DNA of 64,000 nucleotides. Origin: Raineyella fluvialis. GTDB lineage: Bacteria > Actinomycetota > Actinomycetes > Propionibacteriales > Propionibacteriaceae. Shown piece by piece: positions 26,608-35,341 of the stretch (the stretch's first letter is position 1; the number at the start of each line of letters is the position of its first letter). The notes below the pieces were generated by a model. The model did no database searches. It saw only the letters and a program-made list of their open reading frames with translations, and was not told the origin of the DNA. The translations under genes were made by a program, and so were the position numbers. The stretch covers positions 186,001-250,000 of the forward strand of contig NZ_CP045725.1 of the NCBI RefSeq assembly GCF_009646095.1, read 5' to 3'.

Positions 26608-27021
26608 TCAGGACGGTCGGTGCGACCCACGCACCGGCACGGTCCGCTCACCACCGGCGGAATCCTTGAGCATGGTCAGGTGCCCCTTGTGAGCCACCTC
26701 TCGGACATCGGCCCGATCGGCGAAATCCCCCGGGCCGACCGGCTCGTCCTCGGCGAGACCGACCCGGCGGATGGCATCGGCCAAGGCCATCAGGTCGTCG
26801 ACATCCGGCTGGCCGGGTTCCCCGGTCAGCGGCAGGCGGATCACGTCCCACCCGCGGGGAGCGGACAGCCGCTGCGAGTGCTCCAGACAGAGGTCGTACG
26901 CCGACGGCTCGGAGCGCGCGGACAGTGGGCCGAGCACGACCTGCTGGTCCGCGTACGCGAAGGTGAGGGTCGCCACCGCCGATCGGCCGCAGCCCGATCG
27001 CGTACACCGCCTGGTCGTCAC
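26608..27021 (-). CDS. DUF3499 protein
   Basis: 137 residues from GTG 27021, with TACCGT (27029-27034) 7 nt upstream. The N-terminal RRCTRSGCGRSAVATLTFAYADQQVVLGPL and YDLCLEHSQRLSAPRGW (residues 45-60) supply three Cys and a His typical of this actinobacterial family, probably a zinc site. Function unknown. It is divergent from the metallopeptidase-like gene across a 109-bp gap and is conserved between phosphomannomutase and whiB2 in mycobacteria (from memory). Confidence 0.85.
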   Translation of the reverse strand: MTTRRCTRSGCGRSAVATLTFAYADQQVVLGPLSARSEPSAYDLCLEHSQRLSAPRGWDVIRLPLTGEPGQPDVDDLMALADAIRRVGLAEDEPVGPGDFADRADVREVAHKGHLTMLKDSAGGERTVPVRGSHRPS

Positions 27022-27130
27022 CTCACGAACGGTACCCCGGACTCGCCCCGTTCCCGCTGAAGGGGGCGGATCGTGTCGTGGCGACGCATCCTAGGACGCC
27101 GCCCCGGGCCCGGCGGCTATCCTGACCAGC

Positions 27131-27589
27131 ATGTCGAGCTCCTACCGCTCGCGCCGGCGTGACCGGCACGGCCGTGGCCTCCGCGGCCCGCTGGCACTAC
27201 CCAACCCGTGGACCGGGCAGCCGGTCGACGCACCACGGCGCCCCGACGATCGCGAGTTCTTCGCCGACGTGCTGGCCGAGGCCATCACCGCGATCGCCGC
27301 AGCCCGCCCCCAGGTGCTCGACGGGATCTCGGTCGGGATGGAGGACGTCCCGGATCTGCCGGCCTCGTGGGCGCACGACAGCGTGCCGCTCGCCGCGGCT
27401 GTCGAGTCGGCCGACGGCCGGGCCGCCGAGGTGGTGCTCTATCGCCGTCCACTGCAACGACGAGCGGCCTCGCGCGAAGGTCTGCGGATCCTCGTCCGTC
27501 GGACCTTGGTCGAGCAGCTGTCGGTGGTGACCGGCCTGTCCGCCGAGGAGATCGACCCGGAGGGCCGGACGGACGACGATGAGGACTGA
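27131..27589 (+). CDS. Metallopeptidase-family-like protein lacking HExxH
   Basis: 152 residues. The position (beside DUF3499 and whiB) and the layout match the Rv3259-type metallopeptidase family. Segments such as EAITAIAAARPQVLDGISVGMEDVPDLPASW and VVLYRRPLQRRAASREGLRILVRRTLVEQL fit it. The place where zincins carry HExxH reads RTLVEQLSVVTG, with no His, so zinc catalysis is unlikely. The N-terminus is Arg-rich. Start ATG 27131 follows TATCCT (27118-27123) by 7 nt. It may be a structural or regulatory relative. Confidence 0.72.
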   Translation: MSSSYRSRRRDRHGRGLRGPLALPNPWTGQPVDAPRRPDDREFFADVLAEAITAIAAARPQVLDGISVGMEDVPDLPASWAHDSVPLAAAVESADGRAAEVVLYRRPLQRRAASREGLRILVRRTLVEQLSVVTGLSAEEIDPEGRTDDDED

Positions 27590-27684
27590 CGGCCGACCCT
27601 CACCCACGTGAGCGCACAGTTCCTCACTGATGGGGGCCCTGTTCCTTGCCGAGAGTATTGCCGGACGATTATCCCCGAAAACGG

Positions 27685-27735
27685 CGAGAAGGCACCCGAA
27701 AGGGTGCCTTCTCGATAACTCGATTTTCTCGAGTT
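27685..27735. terminator. Strong bidirectional terminator between convergent genes
   Basis: Perfect 13-bp arms (27685-27697 and 27702-27714) close a GAAA tetraloop. A second hairpin, AACTCGA/TCGAGTT with a TTTTC loop (27717-27735), follows. On the minus strand TTTT comes three bases after the stem, so whiB is served too. Confidence 0.9.
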
Positions 27736-27766
27736 CGCCGTTCGACGATTTCTGGGAGCGTGCCGA

Positions 27767-28030
27767 TCACACGATCTGCTTCTTGATCTTGCGGCGTTCC
27801 CGCTCGCTCAAGCCACCCCAGATACCGAATCTCTCATCATGCGCCAAGGCGTAGTCGAGGCATTCCGCGCGTACTTCACAGGATTGGCAGACTGCTTTCG
27901 CCTCACGGGTCGAGCCGCCCTTCTCGGGGAAGAAGGCCTCGGGGTCCGTCTGCGCGCAGAGGGCCTGCTCCTGCCAGCCCAGAATGCCCTCGTCCTCACC
28001 TCCATCGAGGACGGTCAGCCACTCGTCCAT
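27767..28030 (-). CDS. whiB2: WhiB-family iron-sulfur regulator (WhiB2/WhmD type)
   Basis: 87 residues from ATG 28030, with AGGAGG 6 nt upstream. Longer in-frame reading upstream lacks such a site. The four iron-sulfur Cys are at 25, 48, 51 and 57 (C...C-x2-C-x5-C), followed by GIWGG (69-73) and a basic tail RERRKIKKQIV. WhiB2/WhmD-type proteins bind the primary sigma factor and control septum formation in mycobacteria and sporulation septation in Streptomyces. The gene order DUF3499, metallopeptidase, whiB2 supports the WhiB2 call over other WhiBs. It has an unusually long upstream gap with several dyads. Confidence 0.9.
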   Translation of the reverse strand: MDEWLTVLDGGEDEGILGWQEQALCAQTDPEAFFPEKGGSTREAKAVCQSCEVRAECLDYALAHDERFGIWGGLSERERRKIKKQIV

Positions 28031-28338
28031 GCGTTCCTCCTGGTTTCCCGGATGAACTGCCCGCGGGGGGATTCGGACAGCCGCTGTCGTGTCGGTGGCC
28101 GGACCTGGAGACCGGCCTCGGTCTGGTTGCTCGATTGGACCAGGGCCCGATCGAGCAACATATCGAATCACATCGGAGGGATTACACTGGTGTGATCCCT
28201 TGGTGTGAGACCGACATTACGGCATCGCCAGCGCACGACGCAACGCAGAACGACAACAAGTCAGTGACATTCCCGCGTGTCGGATGGCGGTGCGGTGGGG
28301 ATACATGCTCGCACCCACCCGCGGAGGGTCCGGAGCGC
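28031..28338 (-). promoter_or_regulatory. 308-bp leader/promoter region upstream of whiB
   Basis: No gene is supported here. Dyads seen: GTTGCTCGAT (28126-28135) with ATCGAGCAAC (28150-28159), perfect arms with a 14-nt spacer; and a near-palindrome ATTACAC-tg-GTGTGAT at about 28181-28196. The second is followed by a second TTGGTGTGA about 12 nt on, giving a direct repeat of TGGTGTGA. Either could be an operator. WhiB genes often have long leaders, and the true start of transcription cannot be fixed from sequence. Confidence 0.5.
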
Positions 28339-29180
28339 TCAGGCCCTGTCCGCTGGCGGCGTACCCCACAGGTCCGGGTCGATCTGTCCCGCGGGTGGAC
28401 CTGGCTTGGCCGCCGGACCGGATTCGCCGCCCGATGGGGCGTCCTCGACGCGATCCCGATCCCAGCCGAAGGGAGTCGTGGTGTCCCCCCAGGCGTCGGC
28501 CTCCTTGCCGTGCGCGGCATCGACCGCCGTCTGCCAGACGGCTCCGGCGGTGGGATCGGGCCGTACCACCTCGGACTGGCCCCCGACCGACGGGGACTCG
28601 CCGGGGATTCGTCCCTGGGACGGCTCGACCACCTCACCGCCGGGCGACGCCGCTGCGCCTGCGCCCCCGCCGACTCGCCCGCCGGCCGCGAAGACCCCTC
28701 GCCGATGACCCCGGCCTGCCCCTCCTGCAGAGCGGCTCGCCGGGCCGCGCTCGCCACCGTTCCCATCGCCACGCAGAGCAGGACGGGCACCACCGAGGAG
28801 ACGACGATGTCGGCCACCTGGAGAGCCCGGTCGCCGGTGGTTCGCAGCTGCGGCGACCAGAGGCCGACGATTCCCGCCACGATCGACGAGCCCGCCGCGA
28901 CGGAGCCGACCCAGGTGGCGAGCCGGGTCAGCCGGACCGCATTCTCCAACCGAGGCCTGACCCACACATCTGCGCCCACGAAGAGCAGGAGCACGAGGAG
29001 CACGGGAACGGAGACGAGGTCCTGGGCGTGACGGCCCACCGCCTCCACCGGATGGACCCCAGCGGTCATGGCGACGACCATCCGGACGATCCCCAGCACC
29101 CACCAGGCGATCAGCAGGCCGATCACGACCCGGGTGAACGGCCCGCGCCGCTTGCGCACCTGCGACAGCACATCGGGCAT
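28339..29180 (-). CDS. Four-span membrane protein with a broken reading frame
   Basis: Starts at ATG 29180 with a GAGGAGAG ribosome binding site. About 165 residues give four membrane spans (e.g. VVIGLLIAWWVLGIVRMVVAM, VPVLLVLLLFVGADVWV, SVVPVLLCVAMGTVASA). Past the G4 run at 28695-28698 this frame turns into Arg/Pro-rich text and ends at 28182. The next frame instead continues with an acidic, plausible tail (SPGGEVVEPSQGRIPGESP ... IDPDLWGTPPADRA) to a stop at 28339. One missing G would join them. I therefore give 28339 as the end. Family unknown; it lies between whiB and the GDP-mannose gene. Confidence 0.65.
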
Positions 29181-29227
29181 GACACTCTCCTCGGGAAAGG
29201 CTGGATGTGGTGGGCGATCCGCACCGA

Positions 29228-30307
29228 TCAGACGAAGGCTTCGCCCGCCTGCTCCCGGACAGCCGCCACCAGCTGCTTGATCCGCTCGGTGTCGCCCTTG
29301 GGGCAGACGAGCGTGACGTCGGCCGTACGGACAACGACCATGTCGGAGACGCCCACCGTGGCCACCAGGTGACCGTCGTCGGTCCGGTTGATCACCAGCG
29401 TGTCGTGCGAGTCGAGATGGACGACCGACCCCTCGCCGGCGTTCCCGTCGGCGTCATGGGGCAGCTGCTCGGCCAGGGCGGGGAAGCCGCCGATGTCGTA
29501 CCACTGGATCGGCAGGGCCACGGCCAGCACCCGGGCGCTGCCCTCGCCGCGCGAGACCGGTTCCATGATGGCGTAGTCGACGCTGATCTTGGGCGCCTTC
29601 GGGAAGAGCTCCTCGACGCGGGAGGGATCGGCGGCGATGGCCGTGACGATGTCGTACGACTCGGGGGCGAGGACCTGCAACTGGTCGAGGAAGGTCCGGG
29701 CACGCCAGACGAACATGCCGGAGTTCCACCAGTAGTCACCCGACGTGAGGTACTGCTCGGCGGTCACCCGGTCCGGCTTCTCCCGGAACTCGAGGACGGA
29801 GGTGACGTCGTCGAATCCCTCGATCTCGTCGCCACGGTGCAGGTAGCCGTACCCGGTGTGGGCACTGGTCGGGACCACGCCGAAGGTGACGAGGGCTTCG
29901 GGCTGGGCCTCGACGACGTCGTACGCCAGGGCCAGGCGCTCGCGGAAGGTCTCCAGCGGCCGCATGATCTGGTCGGCGGTGACCACGGCGACCGAGGCCT
30001 CCGGGTCCTGGCCGGCGAGGACCGCCGACGGCCACGCCACCGCGTTCAGCGAGTCCCGGCCGATCGGCTCGCCCAGGATGTGGGCGGGATCGATCTCGGG
30101 CAGTTCCGATTCGACGACGTCGCGGTACGACGCGCCGGTGCAGACCCACACGTGGTCCGCGCCGACGACCGGCTCCACCCGCTCGTAGGCGAGCCGCAGC
30201 AGACTCTTGTCCCCCACCAGGGGGAGCAACTGCTTCGGCATTCCTTTACGCGACAGCGGCCACAGCCGCGTCCCCGACCCACCGGCAACGATCACAACAT
30301 GACGCAT
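29228..30307 (-). CDS. manC: Mannose-1-phosphate guanylyltransferase (GDP-mannose pyrophosphorylase)
   Basis: 359 residues. It makes GDP-mannose from mannose-1-P and GTP, for mannosylated envelope glycans. The nucleotide-binding start VVIVAGGSGTRLWPLSRKGMPKQLL is intact. FREKPD (near 172) and WNSGMFVWRA (near 190) are typical sugar-contact segments. The C-terminal mannose-6-P isomerase-like domain of long ManC proteins is absent, as in mycobacterial ManB/Rv3264c. Start ATG 30307 follows TAATCT (30314-30319) by 6 nt. It is divergent from the TIGR03089 gene, with only 36 bp between the two start codons. Confidence 0.93.
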   Translation of the reverse strand: MRHVVIVAGGSGTRLWPLSRKGMPKQLLPLVGDKSLLRLAYERVEPVVGADHVWVCTGASYRDVVESELPEIDPAHILGEPIGRDSLNAVAWPSAVLAGQDPEASVAVVTADQIMRPLETFRERLALAYDVVEAQPEALVTFGVVPTSAHTGYGYLHRGDEIEGFDDVTSVLEFREKPDRVTAEQYLTSGDYWWNSGMFVWRARTFLDQLQVLAPESYDIVTAIAADPSRVEELFPKAPKISVDYAIMEPVSRGEGSARVLAVALPIQWYDIGGFPALAEQLPHDADGNAGEGSVVHLDSHDTLVINRTDDGHLVATVGVSDMVVVRTADVTLVCPKGDTERIKQLVAAVREQAGEAFV

Positions 30308-30343
30308 GGCGCCAGATTAGGGGATCTCGGTACTGTTCTGCGC
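30308..30343. promoter_or_regulatory. 36-bp divergent leaderless promoter pair
   Basis: The minus-strand -10 is TAATCT (30314-30319), 6 nt from the manC ATG. The plus-strand -10 is TACTGT (30331-30336), 7 nt from the TIGR03089 ATG. Each expected -35 region would lie at or beyond the other gene's start. Confidence 0.7.
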
Positions 30344-31117
30344 ATGCGCACCGCCGGATCGCTGTCCCTGGACCACTGCCTGCGGGATCGGGTACGTCAC
30401 CGCGGCGGCGATCCGCTGGTCACCTACTACGCACCCAGCAGCGGCGTACGCATCGAATTGTCGGCCCGGACCTTCGCGAATTGGGTGGACAAGACCGCCA
30501 ATCTCATCGTGGACGACCTCGATGTCACCGAGGGCGACGTGGCCGTCCTGCCGCTCGTCACGGACCATCCGGGCCACTGGAGCAGCCTGGTCTGGATCGC
30601 CGCCCTGTGGCAGGTGGGCGTGCTGGTCCGCGACCCACGGCAGGCCGATGGTGCGCCCGACCTGGTCGTGACCGGCCCCGAGGAGTACGACGACGATTTC
30701 GCCGGAGCGCGGGCGCTGGCGGCGCGGGCAACAGTCGCCTGCGCCCTGCACCCCCTCGGGCTCGGCTTCCCCCGGCCCGTCGCGCCCGGCGTGGTGGACT
30801 ACGGGGCCGAAGTGCTGTCCCAGCCGGACGTCTACGTGCAGGCGCCCGCATCGCCGGGCGCCCCGCTGTGGCAGGCCGCCGGGAGCAGCCTGGACTGGGC
30901 AGCCGTGCGCGGCGACGCCGAGCGCCTGCTCGCCGATCCCAGCGTCGGCGATGTCACGTACGGACGGCGGCTGGTGCGCCCGGGAGAGGCGTACGCCACC
31001 GTGCTCGCCGCGCTGGTGGCCCCGCTGCTGGGCGACGGGTCGGTCGTGGTGGTCGACGGGCCGGTCGACGAGGCCGCGCTGGCCGGGATCGCGGCGGCGG
31101 AGCGCATTACCGCCTGA
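30344..31117 (+). CDS. TIGR03089 family protein
   Basis: 257 residues from ATG 30344 (TACTGT 7 nt upstream). This actinobacterial family resembles the N-terminal part of AMP-binding enzymes (VTYYAPSSGVRIELSARTFANWVDKTANLIVDDLDV, residues 25-62), but it lacks the ATP and C-terminal domains, so adenylation is not expected. Function unknown. It stays beside LCP and GDP-mannose genes in mycobacteria (Rv3268 region, from memory), suggesting a link to the envelope. Confidence 0.88.
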   Translation: MRTAGSLSLDHCLRDRVRHRGGDPLVTYYAPSSGVRIELSARTFANWVDKTANLIVDDLDVTEGDVAVLPLVTDHPGHWSSLVWIAALWQVGVLVRDPRQADGAPDLVVTGPEEYDDDFAGARALAARATVACALHPLGLGFPRPVAPGVVDYGAEVLSQPDVYVQAPASPGAPLWQAAGSSLDWAAVRGDAERLLADPSVGDVTYGRRLVRPGEAYATVLAALVAPLLGDGSVVVVDGPVDEAALAGIAAAERITA

Positions 31118-31168
31118 CCAACAGCCGCCTGAAACAACATGCGCCTGGACCTCATACCCTGGGCCTCC

Positions 31169-32260
31169 TCAGGCCGATGGGCGGCGCTCCCCCAGCCCGA
31201 CCAGGAAGCCCAGTCCCCAGCAGATGTGCATGGTGGCGAAGACGAACGGCAGCCGCACCCGGACCTGCCAGGGCATCTCGCGACGCAGGGCGGCGGCGCC
31301 GCTGACGAGCATGCCGAGGTAGGCGAGCGGGGCGAGCCAGCCGAGCTTCATCCAGTTCACCCGGTGGTAGCTGCCGTGGCCACCGATGGCGAGCCCTCCC
31401 GCTACGCCGAGCACGGCGAGCGGCGGCGCGAGGTAGCGCGCGTTCAGCGTGTCGGGATGGCGTCGGACCACTTCGCGGCGCCACTTGCCGGTGTCGTAGA
31501 ACTGCTTGGCCAGCGCCCGGTAGGTGGACCGCGGCCGGTAGGTCACGCGCATCGCCGGGGTGAACCAGACGACCTCACCGGCCTGCCGGAGCCGGTAGTT
31601 GAGCTCCCAGTCCTGGGCACGATGGAGCGTCTCGTCGTAGCCACCGACGGCCTGCAACGCCGACTTGCGGAAGCTGCCGAGGAAGACCGTGTCGGCGGGT
31701 CCCTCCGCAGAGGTGCGCAGGTGGAACGTCGACCCACCCAGTCCCAGTCGGCTGGTGTAGGCGACGGCGACGGCCTGCTCGAAGCCGGTGCGGCCCTGCG
31801 CGTCCATGATGCCGCCGACGTTCGCGGCGCCGGTGCGCTCGAGCGTCTCGACAGCCGTGCCGATGTAGCCGTCGCCGAGCTCGCCGTGGCCGTCGACCCG
31901 GACAATGATGTCGTAGCGGGAGGCGGCGATGGCGAGGTTGAGGCCGGCCGGCGTACGACCGGTCGGGTTGTCGACCAGACGCACCCGGGGGTCGGCGGCG
32001 GCGAGTCGCTCGGCGATCGCGTGGGTGTCGTCCCGGCTCGGCCCGACGGCGACGATGACCTCGAGGGTGCCCCGATAGTCCTGTGCCAGCACGCCGCGAA
32101 CGGCCTCCTCGAGGTGGCGCGACTCGTTGCGTACGGGCATCACGACACTGACCGGGGGATGCTCGCCCACCTCCGCCACCGGAGGGGTCCCGGACGGCGC
32201 GGTGGCCGGATTGGTGGCGGAATCCTGCGGGAAGACGGTCATCTGGTCCTCACTGGTCAC
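31169..32260 (-). CDS. Family 2 glycosyltransferase (ExoA/ExoO-like)
   Basis: 363 residues. The GT-A core is VSVVMPVRNESRHLEEAVRGVLAQDY (residues 36-62) with the DxD-type metal site in RVDGHGE (near 125) and EDWELNYRLRQAG-like AQDWELNYRL (near 225). Three membrane spans at the C-terminus (residues 290-350) anchor it. The second half fits succinoglycan-type transferases. It probably adds a sugar to a lipid-linked polymer at the inner membrane. GTG 32260 is the longest start. ATG 32242, with GAGGA just upstream, is a fair alternative. It is followed upstream by the LCP gene on the same strand, 53 bp away. Confidence 0.85.
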   Translation of the reverse strand: MTSEDQMTVFPQDSATNPATAPSGTPPVAEVGEHPPVSVVMPVRNESRHLEEAVRGVLAQDYRGTLEVIVAVGPSRDDTHAIAERLAAADPRVRLVDNPTGRTPAGLNLAIAASRYDIIVRVDGHGELGDGYIGTAVETLERTGAANVGGIMDAQGRTGFEQAVAVAYTSRLGLGGSTFHLRTSAEGPADTVFLGSFRKSALQAVGGYDETLHRAQDWELNYRLRQAGEVVWFTPAMRVTYRPRSTYRALAKQFYDTGKWRREVVRRHPDTLNARYLAPPLAVLGVAGGLAIGGHGSYHRVNWMKLGWLAPLAYLGMLVSGAAALRREMPWQVRVRLPFVFATMHICWGLGFLVGLGERRPSA

Positions 32261-32313
32261 GGTCGGGCGCGTACGGCACCCTACCGGGAACGGGCTGGCC
32301 TACCGGGCCGAGG

Positions 32314-33855
32314 CTACCCGGCAGACCGCCTCGAGGTTGTCGACCTCCGGGCCGGGCGAGGCACTGGCCGATGGCGTTGCCGATGCGGCCGCGGAGGGGC
32401 GGGGGCGGCCTTCGCGTCGCTCGTCGCGGCGTTGGTCGTCGTGCCCGCCGCCTTGGTCGGGGCGGCCTTCGACGGGGAGGGCGCGGACGACGGGGCGGTG
32501 CGTGCAGCGGCCGCCTGGCGGTCGAGGTCCTCCGCGATGGCGATGTGGTCCTTCACCGTCGCCTGCAGAACGTCGTACTTCGGGTTACCCGGGTAGATCA
32601 ACGGCGGCACGAAGCTGATGCTGCTGATCGGCAGGGCCCGGGCCTTGAGCGCCAGGTCGGAGAGACGGCCGATGTCGCTGGGGGGCACGTCGGTGGCCAC
32701 GATGTTCCCGCCCGCCGTGGCCAGGGCGTCGAACTTCGCCACCACTGTCACCGGGTCGGCCTGGTGCAGGACCGCCGTCATGACGCACTTCTGTCGCTGC
32801 ATGCGCTCGAAGTCGTTGGCCCCCTGGCGGGAGCGGGCGAACCACAGCGCGTGGTAGCCGTCGAGGTGGACGCCGTCGCCGGCCTTGATCCAGCCGAGGA
32901 TGGGGGACGTCCCGCCACCGATCGGGACGTCCTTGCGGATGTCCAGGGTGATGCCGCCCAAGGCGTCGATCAGGCCCTGGAAGCCGGCCATGTCCACCAT
33001 CGCGTAGTAGTTGATGGTCAGGCCGGTGGCTCCCTCGACCGCCTCCTTCGTGGCCCGGGCACCGGGGTCGGCCACCCCGGGGTAGAGCTTGCGATTCTTG
33101 GCGGCGGCCTCGGTCGCCGTGGTGTAGACGGCGTTGAGCAGGCAGGCATGGTCGGCGCAGCTGAAGCCCTGCGGATAGAGCGCGTGCATCGGCGAGCTCA
33201 CCGGGAACGGGACGTCCTCCAGGTTGCGCGGCATCGAGAACAGCACGGTCCGCCCGGTGACCACGTCGATGCTCGCCACGGTCATCGAGTCCGGCCGCAG
33301 TCCCACCCGGCTCGCACCGGCGTCCGCACCGAGCAGCAGGATGTTGACCCGCCCAGCGGTGGCCTTCCCCGAGCCGCCACCCGCGAACACCGTGCCGAGC
33401 AACTGCGCGCCACTGGCTGCCGTCCGTACGCTCACGCCGAGGACGGCCGCGACCAGCACGATGAGGGACAGTGTCACGGCGGCGAAGGCGCGGCGGTGCC
33501 GGGGCTCCATCGCCGGGGGGTAGGTCAGTCGCCAGGTGTCGATCAGCAGCACGATCCAGCCGAGGCCGCCGAGCGAGGTCGCGACGATCAGCAGGCTGAG
33601 CACCAACGGATTGGCGACCACCGTCAGCAGGGCCGACCAGGAGATCACCCCGATGACGGCGAGCACCGCCACCATTCCGAGGATGATCCCCCACACCCGC
33701 AGGGCGACGATCCCGACCCCCCGATGGCCGGCCACCACCTGGGCGGATCCGGGCGCGACGGCGCTCAACAGCAGCAGGCCGACGCCACGGCGCACCCGGA
33801 TGCCCTCAGCGGCGCGCTGAGGGTCGGGCGATGATGCGCTCGGGCGTCTGGTCAC
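32314..33855 (-). CDS. LCP family cell-wall polymer ligase with four-span N-terminus
   Basis: LytR-CpsA-Psr enzymes move lipid-linked glycopolymers onto peptidoglycan outside the cell. Residues 20-150 contain about four membrane spans, more than the usual one. The LCP domain (170-400) has DSMTVASIDVV, the Arg-rich SMPRNLEDVPF and the late FARSRQGANDFERMQRQK. As read, the protein ends at 32314 in basic text. In another frame, after a likely missing C near 32396-32405, the tail reads SASASPGPEVDNLEAVCRVASAR to a stop at 32300, which looks more natural. The C-terminal linker is Ala/Pro/Thr-rich. Confidence 0.87.
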   Translation of the reverse strand: MTRRPSASSPDPQRAAEGIRVRRGVGLLLLSAVAPGSAQVVAGHRGVGIVALRVWGIILGMVAVLAVIGVISWSALLTVVANPLVLSLLIVATSLGGLGWIVLLIDTWRLTYPPAMEPRHRRAFAAVTLSLIVLVAAVLGVSVRTAASGAQLLGTVFAGGGSGKATAGRVNILLLGADAGASRVGLRPDSMTVASIDVVTGRTVLFSMPRNLEDVPFPVSSPMHALYPQGFSCADHACLLNAVYTTATEAAAKNRKLYPGVADPGARATKEAVEGATGLTINYYAMVDMAGFQGLIDALGGITLDIRKDVPIGGGTSPILGWIKAGDGVHLDGYHALWFARSRQGANDFERMQRQKCVMTAVLHQADPVTVVAKFDALATAGGNIVATDVPPSDIGRLSDLALKARALPISSISFVPPLIYPGNPKYDVLQATVKDHIAIAEDLDRQAAAARTAPSSAPSPSKAAPTKAAGTTTNAATSDAKAAPAPPRPHRQRHRPVPRPARRSTTSRRSAG

Positions 33856-34033
33856 GGCGAGAACTTTCGAGGAGCGGAGCGGCTCTCCGGAGCGGTTCCG
33901 ACACTAGACAGGGCCCGGCCACCCCGCCGGGTGCCACGCCGATCGGCGGCGAAGCTCACGCTGCCGTCCCGTACGCGGCCCGTCCGGGACGCGTTCAGGG
34001 CTCACTGGGGTGGGTCCGGGTAGTTTGGCAGTC

Positions 34034-35332
34034 ATGGCAGGACGCGACGACCTCGACTGGCTCTACGGCCGGAACGACGACGCGCCGGATCCCTCCCGCC
34101 CGTTCGGAGAGGACCCGGCGCCCTCCCGTGCGTCCGCCCGGGCCGATGGCCGTCGTGACCGCCGCGAGGATCTGCCGCCCGCCCCGCCGTCCCCACCCCG
34201 CTCCGCGCTGCGCGGCGGACCCTCACCCCGGCCGTCCGCGCCCGCCGGGCGCCCACCCGCGCCCGCCGACCCCCGGCCCAACAGCCTCGGTTCCCGGCCC
34301 GCCGGCGGCGGCCCCCGGATCCCCACGATTCTCGGCCGCGGACGTGCCGGCCGTCCCCGCTCCACCGTCCCCCGGGGGCGGCGGATCCGTCGACGCGTCC
34401 TCACGGTGGTCGCCGTGCTGCTCGTCTACCTGCTGGCGTTCCCGGCATGGGCGTGGTTCGGCTCCGCCCGGGTGAACGCCACCCCGGCGGGCCAACGCCC
34501 GGGCCGACAGCCGGGCATCACGCTGCTGCTCACCGGGTCGGACTCCCGGGTCGGTCTGACCGCCGACCAGACCCACGCCATCGGGGGTGGCAGCTCGGAC
34601 AGCGGGCGTACGGACTCGATCATGCTGCTGCACGTGCCGGTGGTCGGGGCGCCCGCCCTGGTCTCGATCCCTCGCGACTCGTACGTCGCGATCCCGGGCC
34701 ACGGCAAGAACAAGATCAACGCGGCGTACGCGTTCGGGGGCCCGGATCTCCTCGCCCAGACGATCGAGCAGGACACCGGCGTACGGATCGACGGCTATGT
34801 CGGTCTGGGATTCGAGGGATTCGTGAGCATCATCGACTCCCTCGGCGGGATCCCGATGTGCCTGGACTCGCCGATGAAGGACCAGGACGCCCACGTGGAC
34901 CTGCCGGCCGGATGCCAGACGCTCAGCGGGGCCCAGGCGCTGGGGTACGTCCGGATGCGGCACGCCGATCCGCTCGGCGACATCGGCAGGGTCAAGCGCC
35001 AGCGGGAGATGGTCGGTGCCACGGTCAAGAAGGCCGTCTCACCCCTGACGGTGATCAACCCGATCCGCTGGATCGGGCTGAACAACGCCGTCCGCGGGGC
35101 GGTCAGCCGGGGGAAGGACACCGGCCCGCTGGACGGAAGCGCACTGCTGTACGGTGCGGCGGTCATCGGAGGGGGCGGTGGCCACACCATCAGCGTGCCG
35201 ACCTCGAACACCAACTACCGCACGCCCGTGGGTGATGCCGTGCTGTGGGACGAGGCCAAGGCAGCGATCGTCTTCGGGGCGATGAAGACGGGTAACACGA
35301 CGAATCTCGGTCAGTTCGACAAGAAGGACTGA
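34034..35332 (+). CDS. LCP family cell-wall polymer ligase, single-span type
   Basis: 432 residues from ATG 34034, chosen over GTG 34010 because TAGTTT (34021-34026) lies 7 nt upstream. Residues 1-115 are cytosolic, Pro/Arg/Ala-rich and probably disordered. One membrane span follows (VLTVVAVLLVYLLAFPAWAWF, 118-138). The LCP domain has TLLLTGSDSRVG, RTDSIMLLHVP, SIPRDSYVAIPG and VRMRHADPLGDIGRVKRQREM. It is divergent from the other LCP gene over a 178-bp gap, so two ligases of different build share a promoter region. Confidence 0.92.
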   Translation: MAGRDDLDWLYGRNDDAPDPSRPFGEDPAPSRASARADGRRDRREDLPPAPPSPPRSALRGGPSPRPSAPAGRPPAPADPRPNSLGSRPAGGGPRIPTILGRGRAGRPRSTVPRGRRIRRRVLTVVAVLLVYLLAFPAWAWFGSARVNATPAGQRPGRQPGITLLLTGSDSRVGLTADQTHAIGGGSSDSGRTDSIMLLHVPVVGAPALVSIPRDSYVAIPGHGKNKINAAYAFGGPDLLAQTIEQDTGVRIDGYVGLGFEGFVSIIDSLGGIPMCLDSPMKDQDAHVDLPAGCQTLSGAQALGYVRMRHADPLGDIGRVKRQREMVGATVKKAVSPLTVINPIRWIGLNNAVRGAVSRGKDTGPLDGSALLYGAAVIGGGGGHTISVPTSNTNYRTPVGDAVLWDEAKAAIVFGAMKTGNTTNLGQFDKKD

Positions 35333-35341
35333 CCGGGTCGG

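Noticed and set aside
28182-28700. Arg/Pro-rich C-terminus of the membrane protein up to 28182
   Set aside because: The text changes character exactly at a G run, and the neighbouring frame gives a much more normal tail ending at 28339.
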